Notes: generated by a model from the letters alone, not told the origin. A DNA stretch of 64,000 nucleotides from Bacteroides faecichinchillae JCM 17102 (GCF_000614145.1 NZ_BAKK01000009.1:83455-147454), one strand, 5' to 3'; numbered from the stretch's first letter, positions 26,478-37,082 are shown. Numbers and translations: made by a program.

Positions 26478-27022
26478 TTGTTTTCTGAGTTCTTTTTTTG
26501 CTGTTTATATCCGATAATCCACTGACCAACACCCATAAACATAACGAGTAGTCCGATGGCTCCGATACTAAATTTACCAGTGAGCGCCCAGAGAAAGATG
26601 AATATGCCGATTCCGGTGAAAGTGTTTCTAATACCTTGTGTCTGCTGGTCAGTTGTCTTTTTTTCTTTGATAAGATTATCAGGTAGAGGTTGTCCTGCTG
26701 CTAATGCTTGTTCGGCAAGATGATAACGTGCTTTCCTGTTTTTATAGCGAAAGAAAAAGATAATAAACAATATAAAAACTGGACATGCAAATACGACAAT
26801 TGTACTAATGATAGAGGCTATAATACCTTTTTCAATGGCATCATTAAGTTCGAAAGGAAGTGAAATGTTTCCATTCGAATTTTGAATTAGTAAAGTCTGT
26901 GCGCTAATATTATTCTTCGCAGCATTTAGCGCAGTTGTAGTGCTGTTTATTAGAAAATCTTGAGCATATATTGAGGTGCACAAGGATAATACAGCAAAGA
27001 GGGCAATGATAAATTGTTTCAT
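26474..27022 (-). CDS. DUF6249-type membrane protein
   Basis: A 182-residue protein with a signal peptide (MKQFIIALFAVLSLCTSIYAQ), a periplasmic segment of about 45 residues, and a transmembrane helix at about 68-92. A cytoplasmic stretch with AEQALAAGQPLPDNLI follows (a segment I associate with this family), then two closely spaced helices near 133-167. It is the first gene of the ECF sigma operon. A sensor or regulated membrane component is plausible; function is unknown. Confidence 0.7.
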   Translation of the reverse strand: MKQFIIALFAVLSLCTSIYAQDFLINSTTTALNAAKNNISAQTLLIQNSNGNISLPFELNDAIEKGIIASIISTIVVFACPVFILFIIFFFRYKNRKARYHLAEQALAAGQPLPDNLIKEKKTTDQQTQGIRNTFTGIGIFIFLWALTGKFSIGAIGLLVMFMGVGQWIIGYKQQKKNSENK

Positions 27023-27137
27023 ATGGTTATTTATTATTTGTTTCTTTATTTCTTTATTGGTTAGACGTAGTTAATATCTGAGAAAGTTGCAAAGAGAAGA
27101 AATATTTTTGATATTTGCAGGAGTTAATAAATGAAAA

Positions 27138-28583
27138 ATGAATTTACCTGCCTCTTTTGTCGATTATACACGTGCCTTATTGGGCAATGAAGAATATGAA
27201 AAGTTTGCTGTTGCTTTACAACAGGATCCTCCCGTCAGTATCCGTATAAATAATAGAAAATGGATGATGAATCATGATGATTATTCATTGAAAAAAGTGC
27301 TTTGGGCTTCTGAAGGATATTATCTTGATGAACGTTTGACTTTTACATTTGATCCGTTATTTCATGCAGGATGCTATTATGTGCAAGAGGCATCTTCTAT
27401 GTTTGTGGAACAGATACTTCGGCAATACGCCAAAGAACCTGTAATCATGTTGGACCTTTGTGCAGCTCCCGGTGGGAAATCCACACATCTTCGGAGTATA
27501 CTTCCAGAAGGTAGTCTGTTGGTGGCAAATGAAGTGATTCGGAATCGTTCGCAAATTCTGGCAGAGAATCTGACGAAATGGGGACATCCGGATGTGATAG
27601 TAACTAATAATGATCCATCAGATTATTTACGGTTACCCTCATTTTTTGATATTATTCTGACTGATGTTCCTTGTTCCGGTGAAGGAATGTTCCGAAAAGA
27701 TCCGGTAGCTATTGAAGAATGGAGTCTGGAGAATGTCGAAATCTGTTGGCAGCGTCAGCGACGAATTATTTCGGATATTTGGGCTTCTTTGAAGCCAGGC
27801 GGGATTCTTATATATAGCACATGTACCTATAACACAAAAGAGGATGAAGAAAATGTTCATTGGATACGCGAAGAGTTCGGGGCAGAGCTATTATCATTAG
27901 ATATACCGGCTGAATGGAATATAACCGGAGATCTTCTGGGAGGAGAAAAATTACCAGTTTACCATTTTCTGCCTCATAAGACGAAAGGAGAAGGATTCTT
28001 TTTGGCTGCTTTGCGTAAAACGAGGTCAGATGGTGAGTCTATCCTTAATCATGATATTGTTAAGAGTAAAAATCAGAAAAAGAAAGATAAAAGAGGAGGA
28101 ACTCCTTCTTCTTTTCTCATATCTAGGGAAAATCTCAAAATAGCTGAAAACTGGTTGAGAAAAGATATCTTGGATAAGTATGTCCTAACTACGGAAGATA
28201 CTACAATTTGTGCATTTTCTCGACAATATCAGAATGAACTTGCTGTTTTGAAGCAGAATCTTCGTGTTATTCAGGCGGGAACTACTGTTGGAGAAGTAAA
28301 AGGTAAAGATTTAATTCCAGCTCATGCGTTGGCAATGAGTACTTCTATACTCCGTCAAGGAGTTTTTGTTACCGAAGAGGTTACTTATGAACAAGCCATT
28401 TTTTATTTGAGAAAAGAGGCTATTACTTTATCAGTAACAGCCCCTCGTGGTTATATTTTACTTACTTACCGGAATATTCCTTTAGGATTTGTGAAGAATA
28501 TTGGTAATCGTGCTAATAATCTATATCCCCAAGAGTGGCGTATCCGTAGTGGATACTTGCCGGAAGAGATAAAAACGTTATAG
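27138..28583 (+). CDS. rsmF: NOL1/NOP2/Sun-family rRNA cytosine-C5 methyltransferase (RsmF-like)
   Basis: An SAM-dependent RNA m5C methyltransferase of 481 residues. The catalytic domain shows the SAM loop CAAPGGKSTHL (about 113-123), DVPCSGEGMFRK with the release Cys (about 182), and STCTYNTKEDEENV with the nucleophilic Cys (about 232). A lysine-rich linker near 310-320 leads to a C-terminal PUA-like RNA-binding domain. This two-domain form fits RsmF/YebU-type enzymes that modify 16S rRNA. The exact target base cannot be assigned. It converges on the efflux operon and its stop overlaps the TolC-family gene by a few bases. Confidence 0.9.
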   Translation: MNLPASFVDYTRALLGNEEYEKFAVALQQDPPVSIRINNRKWMMNHDDYSLKKVLWASEGYYLDERLTFTFDPLFHAGCYYVQEASSMFVEQILRQYAKEPVIMLDLCAAPGGKSTHLRSILPEGSLLVANEVIRNRSQILAENLTKWGHPDVIVTNNDPSDYLRLPSFFDIILTDVPCSGEGMFRKDPVAIEEWSLENVEICWQRQRRIISDIWASLKPGGILIYSTCTYNTKEDEENVHWIREEFGAELLSLDIPAEWNITGDLLGGEKLPVYHFLPHKTKGEGFFLAALRKTRSDGESILNHDIVKSKNQKKKDKRGGTPSSFLISRENLKIAENWLRKDILDKYVLTTEDTTICAFSRQYQNELAVLKQNLRVIQAGTTVGEVKGKDLIPAHALAMSTSILRQGVFVTEEVTYEQAIFYLRKEAITLSVTAPRGYILLTYRNIPLGFVKNIGNRANNLYPQEWRIRSGYLPEEIKTL

Positions 28584-29758
28584 ATTACTTTTGTAAATTC
28601 GTGCCATTGCCTTCTGATATTGATTTTCTAACTGGAGATAATTCAGGTGGCTTTGGTACAGTACCGATACTTCGACAAAATACTCGATCATGCTGATTTG
28701 ACCTCCGGTTAATGCCTGTTTCAATAGTTTAAGATCTTGTTGTGATTGGAATGTTTTCTGATATTCTTCCATTGAGGTATGTAGAGATTTAGCTTCTCTA
28801 TAGAGTTGTGTTAATTCAGATTCCACCTGAAAAGTAGCATCTTGCTTTTGTAAATCGATATTCAATGCTTGGGCTTTGGCTACTTTCACTTTGTTCCGGT
28901 TTTCAAAAAGTGGGAAGGATAAGCTACTACTACTCCATTAAAGGGAGCTCCTGTTTCAGTATTCCGACGATATCCTAATTCCAATTTGGGTAACCATTGT
29001 GATTTATTGACCGAGATTTGTTTGTGGGCAACCAAGCTTTCATTGCCTATAGCCATTAGGGTGCGATCAGAAGCCATAACTTCCGATTTGAGAATTTGAT
29101 AATCAGCGGGGAGAGGTGCTGTTGGGTATTTGGTTTCTTCGAAAACCACTGGAATATTACCATTCAGGGCGTTTAGTTCCTGTAATCTGTTACGTAACGT
29201 TGTCTCATTTAAAGATGCTTCTGTACGGACATTCAGTAATTCCAGATTTATCTTGTTCGTTTCAAGTGCATTCGCATCCCCTGTTTGCAGACGTTTGGCG
29301 TACATCTTGGATAATTCTTCCGCATTACGAAGCCGTTCTTCCAGAATTTGTTTTTGTTGGCGTAACATGATGATATCCAAACATATCTCTTTAGCTTGTA
29401 ATAGCATATCCTGTCGAAAAATATCTGCTTGACTATCGAATGCTTCTGATTTCAGGCGATTCAGTTTATTACGTGTTATGTATAGACTTGGAAAGTCAAA
29501 ACTTTGTGAGATTACGAGTTCACCGATTGTTTCGCTTTTGTCTTTTGCTCCCCACAGGTGAGCATACGACAATGTTGGGTCAGCAAGATTATTCTCTGTT
29601 TTAGCTTCCAGTTTTTGAGAAGCGATAAGTTGTGCGTTTGCCTGTAACCCTTTATTGTTAGTTTCAATATTACGCAATACTTGATCGATTCCGTTTTGAG
29701 CTTGAACTCCACTCGTTAAGATAAGGAGTACAAAGCTTATGATAATGATTCGTTTCAT
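28578..29758 (-). CDS. TolC-family outer-membrane efflux protein, one-base frameshift
   Basis: Outer-membrane channel of the metal efflux system. It has a signal peptide (MKRIIIISFVLLILTSGVQAQ), then two coiled-coil-rich repeats typical of OEP proteins. The frame breaks near 28922: adding one G converts VVVAYPSHF to VVVGLSFPLFENRNK and joins the last 104 codons (KVKVAKAQALNIDLQKQ ... ARIYKSNL). The joined protein is about 393 residues, somewhat short for CzcC/CusC but complete. It is the last gene of the minus-strand DUF6769-MFP-RND-OMF operon. The lesion is most likely a sequence error. Confidence 0.85.
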
Positions 29759-29851
29759 ATTTTTCTTTTCATTAATTCGTTCTATTGATTTCTTAATTTG
29801 TTCAATAGGATGATAATAAGTTTTTCTTATTAAGGATCGATTTCCATCCTT

Positions 29852-32800
29852 TTACTTAACCGATGGAGTATGAGAATTATCTTTCCGGTGCATCATCAAA
29901 TAAACAATCGGAACGATGAAACCGTTTAAGAAAGTCGAAGTTAATAATCCACCCAAAATAACTTTGGCCATCGGACTTTGAATTTCATTACCCGGAAGAT
30001 CGCCTCCCAAGGCCAATGGAATCAAAGCTAAAGCTGAAGATAATGCTGTCATCAAAATAGGATTCAAACGATCTAGTGAACCTCGAATCACACTTTCGTA
30101 TACTCCCAAACCTTCTTCTTTTTGTAGATGGTTGTAATGGCTGATGAGTAGCATTCCATTACGTGTTGCAATACCGAATAGTGAAATGAACCCGATAATG
30201 GCAGGAATACTAACCTCACCTGTAGTAATAATCAGTGCAAATACACCACCGATCAATGCAAGGGGCAAGTTTAGTAAGATGACTCCGGATTCTTTGACAC
30301 TGCGGAACTCATGATAAAGTAACAGGAAAATTACGGCAATACTAATGAAAGAAGTCAATGCCAGCGTCCGGCTTGCAGCTTGTTCACTTTCAAACTGGCC
30401 ACCATATTCGATGTGGTATCCTTCAGGTAGTTGAATGGAAGTATCAATCTGTTTCTGGATATCATTAACTACGCTGCGAAGATCACGATCAGCGACATTG
30501 GCAGAAATCACTATTTTACGTTTTACATTTTCACGGTTGATAGTATTCGGCCCCATAGCAGATATGACATCAGCTACATAGTTTAAAGGCACTTTTTTTC
30601 CATCACTTGTATCTACCATCAGATTACGTATTTTTTCCATCTCGTCACGAGCATTATCTTTCACTTTTACGATAAGGTCGAAACTCTTTCCCTGTTCGTA
30701 TACTTGAGAAATTACTTTTCCGGCAAGTGCTACATTTACGTATTCTGAGAATTCTGGTAATGTGATACCGTATTTGGCTAATACCTCTCGTTTGGGTTGA
30801 ATCTTTAACTGTGGACGTTCTATTTGTTGTTCTACATTGAGGTCGGCAATACCAGGAATATCGCTGATTACATTTTTTATTTGATTGCCGAGTGAGAACA
30901 TTTTATTCAGATCGTCACCAAATAACTTAATGGCAATATTTGCCTTAGTTCCTGATAACATTGCATCAATACGGTGACTAATCGGTTGTCCGATTTCGAT
31001 ATTAGCACCAGTCAAAGAATTTAATTTTTCACGTACTTCAGCTACCATTTCACTTCGAGAGCGATCTTTCAATTCAAATGGTGCTTCGATTTCTGATACG
31101 TTCACGCCAAGTGCATGTTCGTCCAATTCAGCACGTCCCGTTTTACGGGCAACCGTTTGAATTTCCGGTATGCTTAACAATAATTCTTCAGCACGATGCC
31201 CCATTTTGTCACTTTCCTCCAGTGAAATACCAGGTAAAGAACTGATATTGATTGTAAATGAACCTTCGTTGAAAGAAGGAAGGAAACTGCGCCCAAGTGT
31301 GAAAAACATTCCTAGAGCGACCAGGAAGAGAACAATTGTACTTCCTAATGTGATCTGCTTGTGCTTTAGCACCCATGTTAATACTTTTTCATAAACACCT
31401 TTCATCCAGTGGGCTACAAAAGATTCTTTCAGCTCCTTATTTGTCTTTTTGCTGCCTAAGAGATACGAGCAAAGTACCGGAGTCAGTGTCAAGGCAACCA
31501 CAGTAGAAGCAAATAATGCTACAATGAAGGCAACCCCCAGTGGAACCAACATACGACCTTCCATTCCACTAAGGAAGAATAACGGAACGAAACTTACTAC
31601 AATAATAAGAGTTGAGTTCAGAATAGGCATACGTACTTCTTTGGAAGCATTAAATACCACTTCAAGAGTACTAAGCCGTTCCGCTTCTGGTTTCTGTCGG
31701 TTTTCTCGCAGGCGTTTGTAAACGTTTTCCACATCGACGATAGCATCGTCTACCAGTGAACCGATTGCAATAGCCATACCTCCCAAACTCATAGTATTGA
31801 TCGTCATTCCCATATAATGTAATGTCAGGATAGAAACGAGAAGAGAGAGTGGCAGTGTCACTAATGAAATAACAGTTGTACGTACATTTGCTAGGAATAG
31901 GAACAATACAATGACAACAAAAATACCTCCTTCAAAAAGCGATTTCTTCACGTTTCCAATTGAGCTTTCGATGAATCGGCTTTGACGGAAAATATCTGTC
32001 GATACCTTTACATCAGGAGGTAAGTTCTTTTGTAAGTCCTTCAGCGAAGTTTCCAATTTGTCTGTTAACTCCAATGTACTGGTGGCAGGCTGTTTAGTTA
32101 CAGTCATTAGTACAGCTGATTTGCCACGTTCCGAAGCTGTTCCTAATTTCGGAACTTTCGGACCAATAACTACATCAGCAATACTCTCTAAAGTAACAGG
32201 GAAACCATTTACTGTTTTTACTACTGCTTTTCCCAATTGTTCTGTTTGGGTTGTTGAAAGTACTCCACGTACGATATACTCATTACCGAATTCATAAAGT
32301 ACTCCACCATTAGCGTTCAGATTCATATCCTGGGTTACGGTCATTACTTCACCCATGGAGATTCCGTAGTGCCGCATTCGTTCAGGATCAAGTTGTATTT
32401 GATACTCTTTGATGTCTCCACCCAATACGGCTACCTGTGCCACACCTCCTGTAGACAAAAGTCTTGGACGAATTGTCCAATCGGCAATTGTACGTAGATC
32501 GAGCATGGAAGTTGAATCGGCAGTCAGACCGATAATCAACATTTCCCCTAAGATGGAAGATTGCGGACCAAGAGTTGGTTTACCAACATTGGCCGGAAGA
32601 GATTCGCTGACTACTGCTAATTTTTCACTTACAATCTGACGTGCCAGATAAATGTCTGTTCCCCAGTCAAATTCTACCCAGACTACGGAGAAACCATTAG
32701 TAGAAGATGAGCGTACGCGGCGAACACCAGTAGCTCCGTTTACAGCTGTTTCAACAGGGAAAGTAACGAGTTGTTCCACTTCCTCGGCTGCCATACCATT

Positions 32801-32959
32801 AGCTTCGGTCATGATGACCACCGTTGGTGCATTAAGGTCGGGGAATACGTCTACTTCCGTATTCATGGCGGTATATGTTCCTGCAATGAGCAGAAGGATA
32901 GCCGCACAGAGCACAACCAGACGATTATGCAGGGAGTAATGTATTATTTTATTTAGCAT
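29852..32959 (-). CDS. Heavy-metal efflux RND transporter (CzcA/CusA family)
   Basis: Inner-membrane proton-driven pump of 1035 residues. It has the RND layout: first helix (residues 11-30), a large periplasmic loop, helices 2-6 with SLVDDAIVDVENVYKRLREN in helix 4 carrying the proton-relay Asp residues, a second periplasmic loop and helices 8-12. The N-terminal VDVFPDLNAPTV and VEQLVTFPVETAVNG are typical of the HME subfamily. Whether it moves Cu/Ag or Co/Zn/Cd cannot be settled from helix 4 alone. It is flanked by an MFP with a His-rich N-terminus and a TolC-type channel, so a full tripartite system is encoded. Confidence 0.93.
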   Translation of the reverse strand: MLNKIIHYSLHNRLVVLCAAILLLIAGTYTAMNTEVDVFPDLNAPTVVIMTEANGMAAEEVEQLVTFPVETAVNGATGVRRVRSSSTNGFSVVWVEFDWGTDIYLARQIVSEKLAVVSESLPANVGKPTLGPQSSILGEMLIIGLTADSTSMLDLRTIADWTIRPRLLSTGGVAQVAVLGGDIKEYQIQLDPERMRHYGISMGEVMTVTQDMNLNANGGVLYEFGNEYIVRGVLSTTQTEQLGKAVVKTVNGFPVTLESIADVVIGPKVPKLGTASERGKSAVLMTVTKQPATSTLELTDKLETSLKDLQKNLPPDVKVSTDIFRQSRFIESSIGNVKKSLFEGGIFVVIVLFLFLANVRTTVISLVTLPLSLLVSILTLHYMGMTINTMSLGGMAIAIGSLVDDAIVDVENVYKRLRENRQKPEAERLSTLEVVFNASKEVRMPILNSTLIIVVSFVPLFFLSGMEGRMLVPLGVAFIVALFASTVVALTLTPVLCSYLLGSKKTNKELKESFVAHWMKGVYEKVLTWVLKHKQITLGSTIVLFLVALGMFFTLGRSFLPSFNEGSFTINISSLPGISLEESDKMGHRAEELLLSIPEIQTVARKTGRAELDEHALGVNVSEIEAPFELKDRSRSEMVAEVREKLNSLTGANIEIGQPISHRIDAMLSGTKANIAIKLFGDDLNKMFSLGNQIKNVISDIPGIADLNVEQQIERPQLKIQPKREVLAKYGITLPEFSEYVNVALAGKVISQVYEQGKSFDLIVKVKDNARDEMEKIRNLMVDTSDGKKVPLNYVADVISAMGPNTINRENVKRKIVISANVADRDLRSVVNDIQKQIDTSIQLPEGYHIEYGGQFESEQAASRTLALTSFISIAVIFLLLYHEFRSVKESGVILLNLPLALIGGVFALIITTGEVSIPAIIGFISLFGIATRNGMLLISHYNHLQKEEGLGVYESVIRGSLDRLNPILMTALSSALALIPLALGGDLPGNEIQSPMAKVILGGLLTSTFLNGFIVPIVYLMMHRKDNSHTPSVK

Positions 32960-33062
32960 ATTGTATAAACTTCACCTTACTATAGAAGGGGAAGGATGAT
33001 TTTATTAATTAATGATTATGATTTAATCTCTTATTGATTGGTAGAATCAAATACAATTACTT

Positions 33063-34310
33063 TTAATGCTCATGACTATGAGCTGGTATTGCATTACTTG
33101 CACTTGCCAGGCGTACTTGATAAGCTCCTTCAGTTACTACACGGTCACCTGCTTTCACTCCGGTCAGGATTTGTACACTTTTGCCATTGTCGGCTCCTAA
33201 AGTAACTTCCTGTTTTTTATAGCCCTCTTCGTCCAACTGCAGATAAACGAAAAATATTCCTTGTTCTTCGGTGAGTGCCGTACGAGGAACAGAAATAACA
33301 TTTTCCATTGGAGAGGAAAGCAAGAACACTTCAATAAATGCTCCGGGAATGATATCCCCTTTGTTGTCAAATTCGAAAGTAACAGGCACATAGTATGAAT
33401 TGTCTCCTGAAGCTTTGCCAAAGGAAAGGAGTTTTCCGTCTAACTCTTGTAACTCATATACTTGGTTATTGTAAGGAGTCTGGAAATTGGCAGAAGTGAT
33501 AGTACGCAAATACGGATAATATTTCTCTGAGACTTCTGCACGAAGGAAGAGGCGACGGTTTTGCGTTACACTTACCAAAGGCTGTCCGATCGTTACATAA
33601 TCCCCTTCTTTCACTAAAATACTCTTCACATATCCGGAAATAGGTGAAGGTATATTCTGGCCCCCAGCTGAATGATTTTTAGCTAATGCTTCATAACTAA
33701 TACGGGCATTTTCATAGTTCTGCTTTGCTTGTGCAAATTCTTTGTCTGATACAATCTTGTTTTTGATCAGTTCTTTCATACGTTTGTATTCCTTTTTGGA
33801 CACTTCGTATGCGATACGTGCCCGTTGAACCGGATCACCATCTGCTATATTGCTGGAAGAGATAGTAACCAATGGTTTTCCCTGACCAACAGCCATACCT
33901 TCCGTTACTTTTCCATGGAATGAAACCACTCCGGCAACAGTAGCTACAGCAACAGATTCGTCTCCTTGAGCAGCTAATACTTGTCCGCTGGTTTTGATAA
34001 CTTGTTGGAAGGGAGTTGGTTCAATAATATTTGATTTGACTCCGGCAGCGTCTGCTTTTGCTTTTGGAAGAATGATTTCGTCACCATGTCCTTCGGCAGC
34101 TTCACTGTGCTCGTGTTCGTCAGTGGTTTCGTTGTGATTGTGGTCTCCACTACATTCACCTTCATGATTATGTGCTTCCGCTTCGTGATCGTGTCCTTCT
34201 GTTTCATGGTTATGTGTAGTGGCTTCGTGGTCATGTCCTTCATGACTTCTACTGTTGCATGAACCCAAGGCGAACAACCCTAGGATTCCTATAAAAATAA
34301 GTTTCTTCAT
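33063..34310 (-). CDS. Membrane fusion protein of the metal efflux RND system, His-rich lipoprotein
   Basis: A 415-residue periplasmic adaptor (HlyD/CusB/CzcB type) anchored by a lipobox (LGLFALGSC). Residues about 22-75 form a long His/Asp/Glu tract with repeated HEGHDHE, THNHE and GDHNHN units, a likely metal-binding tail. The barrel-sandwich domain (GQVLAAQGDESVAVATVAG ... VTEGMAVGQGKPLV), a helical hairpin around 155-210 and beta-barrel segments follow. It precedes the RND pump in the operon and has its own -7 element. Confidence 0.92.
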   Translation of the reverse strand: MKKLIFIGILGLFALGSCNSRSHEGHDHEATTHNHETEGHDHEAEAHNHEGECSGDHNHNETTDEHEHSEAAEGHGDEIILPKAKADAAGVKSNIIEPTPFQQVIKTSGQVLAAQGDESVAVATVAGVVSFHGKVTEGMAVGQGKPLVTISSSNIADGDPVQRARIAYEVSKKEYKRMKELIKNKIVSDKEFAQAKQNYENARISYEALAKNHSAGGQNIPSPISGYVKSILVKEGDYVTIGQPLVSVTQNRRLFLRAEVSEKYYPYLRTITSANFQTPYNNQVYELQELDGKLLSFGKASGDNSYYVPVTFEFDNKGDIIPGAFIEVFLLSSPMENVISVPRTALTEEQGIFFVYLQLDEEGYKKQEVTLGADNGKSVQILTGVKAGDRVVTEGAYQVRLASASNAIPAHSHEH

Positions 34311-34350
34311 AAATGTAATTTTCCTACTAAAATTCTGTTTTTACTCTCCG

Positions 34351-34358
34351 CAAAGATA
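34351..34358 (-). promoter_or_regulatory. Bacteroides -7 element for the MFP gene
   Basis: The minus strand reads TATCTTTG, 40 nt before the MFP ATG at 34310. Confidence 0.5.
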
Positions 34359-34396
34359 ATTTAAAAGGGTATGCAACTTAATTGCATACTGTTAGA

Positions 34397-34810
34397 TTAC
34401 GCAAAAACAGAACAGGGAGGGGCACGAAGAGAGAAGGTACGAGGTATATTCGTACCGTGCAAAGATTCCCGGAAGTCATAATTATTTCTGGCTCGTTTTT
34501 CCAACGGTCGAAGTAAGTGTTCGATAATATCATCCGTGAATAAGGTAGCAATCAGAATATAATCCGGTCCGCTATGAGATTGTAAGGATGGAGTAGGAGA
34601 CTGGAAATGTGTCATGCATTCGCTATGACAGCAAGAATCGTTTTCGGGGTGATGATGGTGATTCATGGGACATTGTTGCTCGATTGGCAAGTCCTGCTTC
34701 ATGCAAATCATCCCATCGGAATGATGATGATGGGGAAAAACGGCTACTATCAACATGATAATGTTGATAAAAAGCAGCAGCGTTACTATGAATTTCTTCT
34801 TCCCTTTCAT
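34397..34810 (-). CDS. DUF6769-like His/Cys-rich small exported protein
   Basis: A 137-residue protein with an N-terminal membrane or signal segment (about residues 7-26), then clusters FPHHHHSDG, MNHHHHPEN and CCHSEC, and a tail ending PPCSVFA. The histidines and cysteines strongly suggest metal binding. It is the first gene of the efflux operon on the minus strand, so a periplasmic metal sensor or chaperone for the RND system is a reasonable inference. I know no characterised member. TATATTTG elements lie about 50 nt upstream. Confidence 0.72.
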   Translation of the reverse strand: MKGKKKFIVTLLLFINIIMLIVAVFPHHHHSDGMICMKQDLPIEQQCPMNHHHHPENDSCCHSECMTHFQSPTPSLQSHSGPDYILIATLFTDDIIEHLLRPLEKRARNNYDFRESLHGTNIPRTFSLRAPPCSVFA

Positions 34811-34859
34811 CCTTTTATTGAAGACTTTATGAGTTTTTATCTATTTAAACTAATTTCAG

Positions 34860-34867
34860 CAAATATA
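34860..34867 (-). promoter_or_regulatory. Bacteroides -7 element for the metal efflux operon
   Basis: The minus strand reads TATATTTG, and a second copy overlaps it at 34868-34875. It lies about 50 nt before the ATG at 34810. Confidence 0.45.
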
Positions 34868-34916
34868 CAAATATATTTTTTTTCAGAACAGGTAGACGAT
34901 AACTTTTTATTATTTA

Positions 34917-36553
34917 TTATTTCTTTTCCAGTTCTTGCAATGAAGCCATTTTCTTCTTTTCAAGGAATTCGTAGATACCGCACAAGTGTTCTGTCACCTT
35001 CTTATGTCCAAATTCATAAACCTTCGTAACTAGTCCGTCCAAGAAGTCACGATCGTGTGAGACGACAATCAGAGTACCGTCATAATCGGCTAAAGCTTGT
35101 TTTAGAATATCTTTTGTCTTCATGTCCAAATGATTGGTTGGCTCATCCAGAATCAACAGATTAACAGGTTCCAGCAACAACTTAATCATGCAAGACGGGT
35201 ACGTTCTCCTCCCGAAAGAACTTTTACTTTCTTCATCGACTCTTCCGGTCCGCCGAACATGAAAGCTCCCAATAGATCACGTATCTTATTTCGGATATCG
35301 CCTTTTGCTACATCATCAATCGTTTGGAATACAGTGAGATTCTCATCCATTAGTGAAGCTTGATTTTGAGCAAAATATCCAATTTGAACATTGTGTCCAA
35401 GTGTTAGGGTACCATCATGATCAATTTCTTTCATGATACATTTCACAAGTGTAGATTTACCTTCACCATTTTTTCCGACAAAAGCCACTTTATCACCGCG
35501 TTCAATAGTAAGAGAGGCGTTCTTGAATACCACATGGTTGCCGTATGATTTCCCAACTTCTTCCATGATGACCGGATAATTCCCGGAACGGGGAGAAGGA
35601 GGGAATTTCAGGCGCAGAGCGGAAGTATCTTCTTCGTCTACTTCAAGTAGTTCCAACTTCTCTAACATTTTGACACGACTTTGTACTTGCAGAGTTTTAG
35701 AATATGTTCCTTTGAAGCGTTCGATGAACTCTTTTGTTTCAGTAATAAATTTCTGTTGTTCATCGTAAGCTTTTTGTTGCTGTTCACGACGTTCTTTGCG
35801 TAGTTGCAGATATTGAGAGTAGTTTACTTTATAGTCATAGATACGTCCCATGGTTACCTCAATGGTACGAGTCGTGATGTTGTCTACAAATTTACGGTCG
35901 TGGCTGATAACGATTACAGCTTTTCCGTTGTTAATTAGAAAATCTTCCAGCCATTGAATGGATTCGATATCGAGATGATTGGTCGGTTCATCAAGTAACA
36001 GTACGTCCGGCTTTTGTAGTAATAGTTTGGCAAGTTCGATACGCATACGCCACCCACCACTAAAATCACTCGTCTGACGATTGAAGTCTTCGCGGGCAAA
36101 CCCAAGGCCAAGCAATGCTTTTTCTACATCTTCTTCGTAATTAGTCGCATCAATAGAATAAAACTTTTCGCTCAAAGCAGACACTTCTTCGATGAGAGCC
36201 ATGTAACTGTCACTTTCGTAATCGGTACGTGTTTCGAGTTCTTTATTCAGTTTCTCTATTTGATCTTCCATTTCGTGCAAATGTGCGAAAGCTTGTGCAG
36301 TTTCTTCGAATACAGTCCGTCCGTCTTCTGTCATCAAATGCTGTGGAAGATAAGCTATTACACTATCTTTGGGAGTTGAAACTTTTCCGCGTGTCGGTGG
36401 TCTTACTCCTGACAAAATTTTGAGCAAAGTGCTTTTTCCCGCTCCGTTTTTTCCCATCAGGGCGATTCGGTCTTTTTCGTTAATGACAAAAGAGATATCG
36501 CTAAATAAGGTGGTGCCGCCAAATTCTACGGCTAGTCCGTCTATAGAAATCAT
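34917..36553 (-). CDS. ABC-F family ATPase (translation-associated), one-base frameshift
   Basis: A soluble protein with two ABC ATPase domains and no membrane domain, typical of ABC-F ribosome-associated factors. It starts at ATG 36553 (MISIDGLAVEF). Domain 1 has Walker A GKNGAGKST, signature FSGGWRMR and Walker B [11 protein letters not shown], then a charged linker (about 240-310). Domain 2 has GKNGEGKST and [10 protein letters not shown]. The frame stops at 35186. Adding one A at about 35189 joins [32 protein letters not shown] and the C-terminus. The joined protein is about 545 residues. Ettlesthermal role (EttA/Uup/YbiT type) or antibiotic resistance type is not resolved. Confidence 0.88.
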
Positions 36554-36575
36554 ATAATTCTTAAATTTTGAGGCG

Positions 36576-36583
36576 CAAAGATA
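36576..36583 (-). promoter_or_regulatory. Bacteroides -7 element for the ABC-F gene
   Basis: The minus strand reads TATCTTTG, 22 nt before the ATG at 36553. Confidence 0.55.
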
Positions 36584-36669
36584 GCGAAATATATCAATCT
36601 TTTTTATAACTTGCGGGCTGAAATGAATTATCAAAGTGAAATATAAAATTAAAACAATATATAAACACT

Positions 36670-37067
36670 ATGGAAAGTGAACAAATAAAAGAGTTCAGAC
36701 CCTCATTTTAGTGGCAGAGGACGATGATAGCAACTTTAAGTTAATTAAAGCAATTATAGGTAAGAAATGTGATATACAGTGGGCTAAGAATGGAGAAGAA
36801 ATAGTAGGACTTTTCAAACAATATCGTCATGAGGCAAAAGCTATTTTGATGGATATCAAGATGCCGGTGATGAATGGACTGGAGGCTACCAAGATTATTC
36901 GTGAAGAAGATAAAGAAATCCCTATCATTATGCAGACTGCGTATGCTTTCAGTTCGGACAGAGAGAATGCAATGAATGCAGGGGCTAGTGAAGTTCTGGT
37001 CAAACCTATTACATTAGGTGTTCTTCGTAATGCGTTGAGTGGATATTTCCCGGCATTACAATGGTAA
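36670..37067 (+). CDS. Single-domain response regulator (CheY-like receiver), one-base frameshift
   Basis: From ATG 36670 the frame reads MESEQIKEFRP and then stops. Restoring one base at the CCC of 36700-36702 gives LILVAEDDDSNFKLI and the rest of a receiver domain of about 132 residues. The acidic pocket AEDDD, phospho-acceptor Asp in ILMDIKMPVMNG, switch Thr in MQTAYAF and Lys in VLVKPI are all there. There is no output domain. No kinase is nearby, so it probably works in a hybrid-kinase phosphorelay encoded elsewhere. It is divergent from the ABC-F gene and followed by a terminator. Confidence 0.82.
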
Positions 37068-37082
37068 GATATAATTAGTTTT

